From NCBI GenBank assembly GCA_018292915.2, contig JACVVK020000151.1, positions 1,197,501 to 1,261,500 on the forward strand: a stretch of 64,000 bases of DNA. The letters are read 5' to 3'. A program made the translations under genes and the position numbers. Position 1 is the stretch's first letter. Every line of letters starts with the position of its first letter. Positions 60,601-64,000 of the stretch are shown here, one piece after another. Source of the DNA: Batillaria attramentaria (lineage: Eukaryota; Mollusca; Gastropoda; Batillariidae). The notes under the pieces are model-generated. The model saw only the letters and a program-made list of their open reading frames with translations, was not told the DNA's origin and made no database searches.

Positions 60601-63600
60601 CCAGTCAACAAGCTGAAGGCATCCTATGTTTAGAGCTCCAGTCAACAAGCTGAAGCCATCCTATGTTTAGAGCTTCCAGTCAACAAGCTGAAGGCATCCT
60701 ATGTTTAGAGCTTCCAGTCAACAAGCTGAAGGCATCCTATGTTTAGAGCTTCCAGTCAACAAGCTGAAGGCATCCTATGTTTAGAGCTTCCAGTCAACAA
60801 GCTGAAGGCATCCTATGTTTAGAGCTTCCAGTCAACAAGCTGAAGGCATCCTATGTTTAGAGCTTCAGTCAACAAGCTGAAGGCATCCTATGTTTAGAGC
60901 TCCCAGTCAACAAGCTGAAGCCATCCTATGTTTAGAGCTTCCAGTCAACAAGCTGAAGGCATCCTATGTTTAGAGCTTCCAGTCAACAAGCTGAAGGCAT
61001 CCTATGTTTAGAGCTTCCAGTCAACAAGCTGAAGGCATCCTATGTTTAGAGCTTCCAGTCAACAAGCTGAAGGCATCCTATGTTTAGAGCTTCCAGTCAA
61101 CAAGCTGAAGGCATCCTATGTTTAGAGCTCCCAGTCAACAAGCTGAAGCCATCCTATGTTTAGAGCTTCCAGTCAACAAGCTGAAGGCATCCTATGTTTA
61201 GAGCTTCCAGTCAACAAGCTGAAGGCATCCTATGTTTAGAGCTTCCAGTCAACAAGCTGAAGGCATCCTATGTTTAGAGCTTCCAGTCAACAAGCTGAAG
61301 GCATCCTATGTTTAGAGCTTCCAGTCAACAAGCTGAAGGCATCCTATGCTTTCTTTTGACCTCGAGCTGTAACGTGATTTCATTGTCTGTCCCAGGACAC
61401 AGAAGTGTTGCTGCAACAGCTGGAGAAAGATCAGGAGGCGGTGGAGCAGGTCCGTCAGATCGTCGAGAACGAGGAGGCCGTCATGAAAAAGGAGACGCAG
61501 ATCGTCCAGGACTACGCTGACGAATGTCAGAATGACCTTGCCTCCGTTCTGCCAGCCCTGCAGCAAGCCATCGCATCTCTCGAGACACTGGACAAAGCAT
61601 CTGTCTCAGAAATCAGGTAACAAGTTGTGAAGGGGGTTGAAGAATGAGAGATGAGAACTGAAAGTGCACTGTTTGCAAACACATGACACTTCTTACTTCA
61701 ATTTGAACATGGCAGGGGTAGTTCCATATTCACTGGATTTTGATATGAACTGATTTAACATGACATATACACGAACATCAAAAGTGTGACAAGAATTACG
61801 CGTACATGTAATTTTTCTACTCCTACTCCTGTGTTGACCAACTCTGTGCTGTGTTTTGCTACAGAGTGTACAAGACCCCACCTAAGCTTGTGGAGACCGT
61901 GATGAATGCAGTGCTGGTGCTCTTCCAGCGTAAGCCAGGCTGGCCCACGGCCAAACAGATGCTTGGTGACCCAAACTTCCTCAAGAGACTGCTACAGTTT
62001 CGACAAGAACACCGTCCCTGACAAGGTACGTCACTCGCACCATTCTTTGTCTGAGGGTACTTTTTATGCATCAAGTTGGAGTGAGAACTGTGAATGCTGT
62101 TTCTGAATAAGTGATGCTCCATTAGGAGATTGTGAGCAATTTGATAACTTAGTGGTCTCTATTATTAACAGAAGTTGGGAGTAAGGGCAAATGTACTGCC
62201 TTTCCAGGTGGGCAGCAAAAATTCTTGAATTGGCTCAAAGCACCGTGAACTGAACCCAGTACACACGCTCATGTTAATCACACGCATTCTCACACACTGG
62301 ACATTAACACATTACAGTCATGTTGTGAAGGGTCAGCTGTGCAGTTAAAGTTTTTTTTAATTCAGAATTGCATTTATTTTGATATTTTTTGGGCTGAACA
62401 TTTTCAAAGTAGAGGGGGAGGAAGCCAGAGTACCCAGAAGGAACTCCTGATGATAGCACATATTTTTCTAGCATATGGCAGACACTTTTCAACAGCCTTT
62501 TTTTTTTGTTTGGTTGGTTGGAGTTTTTTGTTTTGTTTGTTTGTTTGTTTGTTTTTTGTTGTTTGTTTGTTGTTTTGGTTGTTTTTTTGTTGTTGTTTTG
62601 TGGGGTTTTTTGTTGTTGTTTGTTTGTTTTTTTTGTTTTTTTTTTGGGGGGGGGTTGTTGTTGTTGTTTTTTTTGTGGTTTTTTTGTATGTCAAACATGG
62701 GTCTAAAGCCTTTTGGCTGTGACAGGTGTTACCAAGCTGAAGAAATATTCCAAGGAGCCAGACTTCAAGCCAGAGATTGTAGAGAAGGTGTCGCTAGCTT
62801 GTCGCTCTCTCTGTATGTGGGTTCTCGCCCTGGAGCACTACAATGAGGTTTACAAGGTGAGTGTCATGTTTTGTGTTACCAGCCGGTCCACCTTCATCAG
62901 AACACAGCAGTTTGAAGTCCAGATAATAGTAACATGATAAACAGGGTGGTGTTGTGTTTTTCCCCCTGATGTCCAGTTTGCCTGGCTTCATGAAGGGGAT
63001 CTCCCATGAGCACCACAGACCTGACCACGCTGTGATCGATTTTCTCCTGGTATACCAGATGACATGATACTATAGGAGTCCACCTAGTACCCTCACAACT
63101 TCAGTCAGTAGAGCCATCATGCTGCCCCCAACAAGGGCTATAATTTGAGAGAATTCACGTGTACCCCTGTGAGCTCATCTGGTTTACTGAAGCTGGTGAT
63201 AACAGGTGAAAGTGTAAAGCACAGTATTTCTTGTTTTGTGTGTGCTGCACAAGCAAACATAGGGATTACAGTGCTTTTCAATGTTTTTATTCCTTGTATT
63301 TTGCTTGAACACATGTAGATGGTGAAGCCAAAGCAGGCTCGAGTGGAGGAAGCAAAGGAGGCGCTGAAGCTGGCCCAGGACAGTCTGGCCAAGAAACAGA
63401 ACAGTCTTCGCAAGGTACACTTGGAACAGACCGTTTCCCTCTCTTACCATGCCCTTAATATCAGGGCCACTGCAGTTGATCTTGCCTCCACGCAGGACTG
63501 CTACAAGTGCTTGGTGGAAAACAAATCATTAGTGCTTCTTTTTTTAGTGCTTCTTCATTAGTCCCTTCATGTCTCCTTGGGGTTTTTTTTTGTTTTTTTT

Positions 63601-64000
63601 TGGTTTTGTTTTGTTTGTTTTTTTTTGGGGGGGGGGGAGGGGGATTGGGTCACTCAGTGTTTTTAGTGCTTCTTCATAAGTCTTTCATGTCCTTTTTTTT
63701 TTCTTCTTTTTTTTTTGGGGGGGGGGGGAGGTGGGGGGGGGGGGAGTTGGGTCACTGAGTTTATTCAATTGCTGTAGTATGGTTAATTGTCTCAGCATAA
63801 AAACTGCTGCATACATGTTTTCTTAAATTTTATAAGGGAAAGAGAAGCACAAACCAAAGCTTTCACTGCAGTAGTATGCACGGACATTCTGTGTTAGGAC
63901 TGCCAAGTTGTTTCTAGTGTTTGATGTGGAAGTGCTTGTGTTGACAGATCCAGAAACACTTAGAGCTGATTCAGAAACAATACCAGGACAGCGTGAACCA
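14123..64000 (+). CDS. DNAH14: Axonemal dynein heavy chain, DNAH14 type, 5' and central part (3' end outside window)
   Basis: Dynein heavy chains are the ATP-driven motors of cilia. I place 58 coding exons, 14123-14440 to 63948-64000 (listed in the domain entries), all with GT/AG borders and, apart from the breaks noted, compatible phases; together about 3,560 residues. Four P-loops are intact: GPAGTGKT near residue 1,870, GPTGGGKT near 2,165, GDSGVGKS near 2,650 and GLDGTGKS near 3,050, plus the AAA1 Walker [13 protein letters not shown]14 rather than DNAH6 is argued by family resemblance around [35 protein letters not shown] and the [15 protein letters not shown] block, and by the long N-terminal tail. 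ATG 14123 is the first in-frame start after an acceptor at 14041. Four single-base frame breaks lie in the 3' half. Being a dynein is certain; the subtype rests on recalled similarity. Confidence 0.85.
14540..14707 (+). mobile_element. tRNA-derived SINE, family A
   Basis: Diverged copy (head GTGCAAATGGTCAAGCG) flanked by duplicated ACCAAAGAG plus GT repeats on both sides. The downstream GT microsatellite (14718-14764) grew from this target. Confidence 0.75.
15120..15397. repeat. CA microsatellite cluster
   Basis: Long CA runs at about 15128-15253 and 15365-15396 with ATGCACA spacers. Other dinucleotide tracts: 707-752, 1860-1914, 5900-5928, 10150-10181, 12179-12215, 14718-14764, 40685-40726, 43333-43392, 45327-45353, 57598-57651 (GT); 13830-13885, 17661-17689, 17868-17892 (CT). 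Confidence 0.9.
16336..16455 (+). mobile_element. tRNA-like SINE, family B, head
   Basis: Head with GGTGGTCTAACAGGTAGCACG and GTGGGTTCGAGCC (A- and B-box-like), sharing TTAGCCGCTGCACTACTGAATGG with other copies. Confidence 0.65.
16471..18059. mobile_element. 1.6-kb dispersed repeat, copy 1
   Basis: Starts with AAGTTGTTTCTC and ends with GAGAAACAACTT plus a few bases, so it has short inverted ends. It matches 45138-46722 along its length in the same orientation. It carries a family-A SINE at the same internal position in both copies, so the SINE was inside before the element multiplied. No protein recognised. Lies in DNAH14 intron 3. Confidence 0.75.
17690..17866 (+). mobile_element. tRNA-derived SINE, family A, within 1.6-kb repeat copy 1
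   Basis: Full head and tail. CT repeats lie on both sides, so no clear duplication can be assigned. Confidence 0.75.
18060..18245 (+). mobile_element. SINE family B, 3' part
   Basis: Contains CCTGAGTACCCGGCTGCTCATG, TTTATCC, CCCCAGCAAAATT and a GCAGC region of family B, adjoining the 1.6-kb repeat and ending just before DNAH14 exon 18263. Confidence 0.5.
19488..19562 (+). mobile_element. LINE 3'-end fragment
   Basis: TTGTAAGGCGCCTAGAGC..CCTATAAATATTCTTCTTCTTC resembles the conserved 3' terminus with a short tandem tail of RTE/CR1-type LINEs. By resemblance only. Confidence 0.4.
19999..20170 (+). mobile_element. tRNA-derived SINE, family A, with perfect target duplication
   Basis: Perfect 14-bp duplication TTGCAAATGCTGTC at 19985-19998 and 20171-20184. 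Full-length head GGGGAGCCGGGGTGG and tail. Likely a young insertion; in the DNAH14 intron before exon 20328. Confidence 0.85.
21548..21871 (-). mobile_element. tRNA-derived SINE, family A, reverse, split by a nested insertion
   Basis: Reverse-orientation copy flanked by a 16-bp duplication (GAAAGGTGTGAAGAAG at 21532-21547 and 21872-21887). The head is interrupted by about 153 foreign bases (21678-21830). Confidence 0.8.
21678..21830. mobile_element. Small insertion inside a SINE, with a 20-bp perfect palindrome
   Basis: Extra sequence absent from all other family-A copies, with TTA on both sides (21675-21677 and 21831-21833). It includes a perfect 20-bp palindrome at 21693-21712. Family unknown; possibly a short MITE. 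Confidence 0.5.
22224..22435 (+). mobile_element. Third tRNA-like SINE type
   Basis: Head with TAGTGTAATGATCAG and a B box AGGCTTGAATCCC, then a body including CCCATGGCTTGGGAGGA and GAGTTGGGGCAG. The 3' body recurs near 35515-35575 (CCCATGGCCTGGGAGGA..GAGTTGGGGGCAG). Confidence 0.6.
23838..23985. repeat. Irregular array of TTTCCGCCTAAA
   Basis: Seven or so copies of TTCCGCYTAAA at spacings of roughly 16-30 bases, with variable sequence between. In the intron before exon 24209. Confidence 0.8.
24836..25105 (-). mobile_element. tRNA-like SINE, family B, reverse
   Basis: Shares GCGGTGCAGC..CCC, GAGGAAAGC, GAGCAGCCCGGTAGCCAGGA and ATCACAAGC with the copies at 28110 and 57808. Lies between DNAH14 exons 24209 and 25209. 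Confidence 0.65.
26434..26556. repeat. 30-bp minisatellite, 4 units, beginning at a DNAH14 splice donor
   Basis: Unit ATGACGGTAAYACAAAATGG plus TGGATTCTGT. The first unit contains the last two codons and donor of exon 26209-26441 (ATGACG|GTAACA). Confidence 0.9.
28110..28335 (-). mobile_element. tRNA-like SINE, family B, reverse
   Basis: Same body as 24836-25105 (GAGCAGCCTGGTGGCCAGGA; CTCGAACCTGTGCC as the reversed B box). Confidence 0.65.
30429..30496. repeat. 34-bp tandem duplication
   Basis: Two identical adjacent copies containing GATCAAGTACAAGATTCTG and GTCATGTGACAG. Confidence 0.9.
32564..33108. mobile_element. Foldback element copy 2
   Basis: Two inverted arms of about 200 bases around a short palindromic centre near 32825, flanked by a 12-bp duplication (TGTTAGAATTTG at 32552-32563 and 33109-33120). 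Hammerhead-like cores at 32623-32654 (minus) and 32976-33007 (plus). It lies in a DNAH14 linker intron, 82 bases before exon 33191. Confidence 0.8.
33510..33790. repeat. Diverged tandem duplication of about 155 bp
   Basis: ACAGAGTCCTAGAGACAG, GAATGAAAACGGTTTT and AAAAAGGCATATTTCATTTG occur twice, about 155 bases apart. Confidence 0.85.
35331..35580 (+). mobile_element. Relative of the third SINE type, 3' part
   Basis: Shares the 3' body CCCATGGCCTGGGAGGA..CTGGCAAAAGAGTTGGGGGCAG with 22224-22435; the upstream part is less certain. Confidence 0.45.
35901..37117 (+). repeat. Two copies of a GATGATGGAGACTTGGTA repeat
   Basis: Copies at about 35901-36085 and 36942-37117 share GATGATGGAGACTTGGTAT, GGCTYCACCCT, AGCACTTA..GAGAGGTTTT, AAAGAAAGATAGTG and GAAGAGATGAGTCTTCAGG, flanking exon 36249-36499. 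Probably a short dispersed element. Confidence 0.55.
36724..36901. mobile_element. Pogo-like MITE
   Basis: Inverted ends of about 28 bases beginning CAGTCAAACCTG and ending CAGGTTCGACTG, with a TA on each side (36722-36723, 36902-36903). Length 178 bases, non-coding. CAGT..AACCT ends with TA duplication are typical of pogo/Tigger-type elements. Confidence 0.7.
37599..37772 (+). mobile_element. tRNA-derived SINE, family A, with perfect target duplication
   Basis: Flanked by TCCTCCCCATAAAA at 37585-37598 and 37773-37786. Full-length; 80 bases downstream of the AAA1 P-loop exon. Confidence 0.85.
38661..38850. repeat. 47-bp minisatellite, 4 units
   Basis: Unit starts GATCTCCTGCCATGATTATT and ends GATGTTTACATTAG. 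One unit differs by CAGCTGG to CACCTGG. It ends 84 bases before DNAH14 exon 38935. Confidence 0.92.
39451..39506. repeat. 13-bp repeat CTTTTTTATGTGT, 4 to 5 units
   Basis: Near-perfect short repeat in the intron before exon 39620. Confidence 0.9.
40847..44304 (+). other. DNAH14 AAA2 exons
   Basis: Exons: 40847-41089, 41272-41514, 42879-43064, 43563-43685, 44048-44304. Walker A GPTGGGKT is at 40961-40984. The [19 protein letters not shown] and [22 protein letters not shown] blocks follow, the latter carrying the degenerate AAA2 Walker B region. Between them lies a disordered insert of about 50 residues rich in Ser/Thr/Glu, split by the intron holding a 41-bp minisatellite. Exon 44048-44304 ends in phase 2 and joins 47957 directly in frame. 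Confidence 0.9.
41511..42301. repeat. 41-bp minisatellite, about 19 units, beginning at a DNAH14 splice donor
   Basis: Unit GTGCGTATATGTTGTCTACT, GTTGATCATAACATACCCCAT; some units have 42 bases (ATCATTAACAT). The first unit begins at the donor of exon 41272-41514 (CACAT|GTGCGT), and each later unit repeats CCCAT|GTGCGT. Confidence 0.93.
44505..44606 (-). mobile_element. SINE family A, truncated, reverse
   Basis: Only the tail half is present: GTTAACGTCC..GATATCAAAG..GGGGCAA, then the body ends at ACAAATAT. Confidence 0.65.
44697..44739. repeat. Poly-T followed by poly-G
   Basis: About 26 T then about 17 G. The same T-then-G junction occurs near 26013-26041, 27583-27621, 62635-62655, 63618-63638 and 63705-63730, always in DNAH14 introns. 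Confidence 0.85.
45138..46722. mobile_element. 1.6-kb dispersed repeat, copy 2
   Basis: Second copy of the repeat at 16471-18059, direct orientation, differing by scattered substitutions and by microsatellite length (longer GT tract near 45328). Lies in the DNAH14 intron between 44304 and 47957. Confidence 0.75.
46337..46512 (+). mobile_element. tRNA-derived SINE, family A, within 1.6-kb repeat copy 2
   Basis: Occupies the same internal position as the SINE at 17690 in the other copy, so both derive from one insertion. Confidence 0.75.
47459..47916. repeat. About 152-bp tandem repeat, 3 units
   Basis: Three near-identical units beginning GTGTGTATTAGTCTCACAC and ending CTTCACATCAAG. The array ends about 40 bases before DNAH14 exon 47957. 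Confidence 0.93.
48632..48800 (+). mobile_element. tRNA-derived SINE, family A, with perfect target duplication
   Basis: Flanked by CTACCACTTTAAGA at 48618-48631 and 48801-48814. Body slightly shortened around AAATATATTGGCC. Confidence 0.85.
50220..50395 (+). mobile_element. tRNA-like SINE, family B
   Basis: Head GGTGGTCTATTAGGTAGC, a shortened tRNA part, then GGCTACCGGGCTG and the TTTCCGGGTTATCC body. Confidence 0.65.
51133..51290. repeat. 79-bp tandem duplication
   Basis: AAGAACCTGTTGGATTCAGT to GGAGATTTTCTC occurs twice with few differences, in the intron after 51014. Confidence 0.9.
54629..54769 (-). mobile_element. SINE family A, reverse, 5'-truncated
   Basis: Flanked by CCTGTATTAYAA (54617-54628 and 54770-54781). 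The head starts within the tRNA part (at TTGGACTTCC), so about 25 bases including the A box are missing, as with incomplete reverse transcription. Confidence 0.8.
56168..56764. repeat. 19-bp minisatellite, about 31 units
   Basis: Unit AGTACTAGAGAACACGAGC with only C/T variation at one place (GAGCAGT or GAGTAGT). In the intron between AAA4 exons 55533 and 57281. Confidence 0.95.
57058..57229 (+). mobile_element. tRNA-derived SINE, family A
   Basis: Flanked by CTTCTCTCATACT and CTTCTCTCGTACT (one mismatch). Full-length, ending 51 bases before DNAH14 exon 57281. Confidence 0.82.
57808..58055 (-). mobile_element. tRNA-like SINE, family B, reverse
   Basis: Same body (GAGGTAAGC, AAGCAGCCCAGTAGCCAGGA, ATCACAAGC) ending next to the start of the 38-bp satellite. 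Confidence 0.65.
58060..61349. repeat. 38-bp satellite array, about 86 units, 3.3 kb
   Basis: Unit TTTAGAGCTTCCAGTCAACA, AGCTGAAGGCATCCTATG. Variants: CTTCC/CTCCC/CTCC, GAAGG/GAAGC, CTATG/CTGTG, with a few fused or shortened units (near 60030, 60110, 60597). It ends 46 bases before exon 61396. Confidence 0.96.
61396..64000 (+). other. DNAH14 stalk coiled-coil exons, cut by window edge
   Basis: Exons: 61396-61616, 61865-62025, 62726-62856, 63319-63414, 63948-64000 (incomplete). The sequence is heptad-like ([19 protein letters not shown]) followed by the family block [29 protein letters not shown] and [10 protein letters not shown]. Exon 61865-62025 has one extra T in the run 61998-62000, which would give a stop in the 62018-62020 codon unless compensated. 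Exon 62726 then needs one base more than is present. Beyond 64000 the microtubule-binding tip, AAA5, AAA6 and C-terminus are expected. Confidence 0.88.

Noticed and set aside
58060..61349. CRISPR-like array of regular repeats
   Set aside because: Units are contiguous 38-bp tandem copies with no unique spacers, in an intron of an animal gene: a satellite.
62404..62722. ORFs rich in Phe/Val or Lys/Thr/Asn
   Set aside because: Arise from a GTTT-rich intronic tract.

Overview
This is animal nuclear DNA: intron-rich genes with GT/AG splice sites, dense CA/GT microsatellites, minisatellites and short interspersed elements. The repeat style (tRNA-derived SINEs ending in a GTTAAAC..CAAACACCCACC tail, tandem repeats with a TGACCTTGA/CAAGGTCA core) suggests a lophotrochozoan, most likely a mollusc. 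That assignment is inference; the gene identities do not depend on it.

Three genes are supported. (1) Positions 3671-9984, plus strand: TRPT1, tRNA 2'-phosphotransferase, 8 exons and 259 residues, all exon phases compatible. (2) Positions 12626-11012, minus strand: a two-exon, 402-residue protein with seven RCC1 repeats, convergent with TRPT1. (3) Positions 14123 to the right edge, plus strand: a large axonemal dynein heavy chain, best matched to DNAH14. I could place 58 coding exons (about 3,560 residues) running from the N-terminal tail through the linker and AAA1-AAA4 into the first helix of the microtubule-binding stalk, where the window cuts the gene. The RCC1-repeat gene and DNAH14 are head to head across about 1.5 kb that carries a YY1-like motif. 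Positions 1-3470 hold no gene I can support.

Most remaining sequence is intronic repeats. There are two main tRNA-like SINE families, several copies with clean target-site duplications. A foldback element family has three insertions (4952-7108, 10779-10918, 32564-33108) carrying hammerhead-ribozyme-like cores, as in Penelope-like retroelements. A 1.1-kb repeat with inverted ends and nuclear-receptor-like motifs is nested in the first of these. Two 1.6-kb direct repeats lie about 28.7 kb apart inside DNAH14, along with a pogo-like MITE and several minisatellites, including a 3.3-kb array just before a DNAH14 exon.

The main anomalies are four single-base reading-frame breaks in the 3' half of DNAH14 (assembly error or gene decay), two minisatellites that duplicate a DNAH14 splice donor, and a mobile element that appears to supply the poly(A) signal of the RCC1-repeat gene. 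I found no new multi-gene system; the novelty here is in repeats and gene structure.
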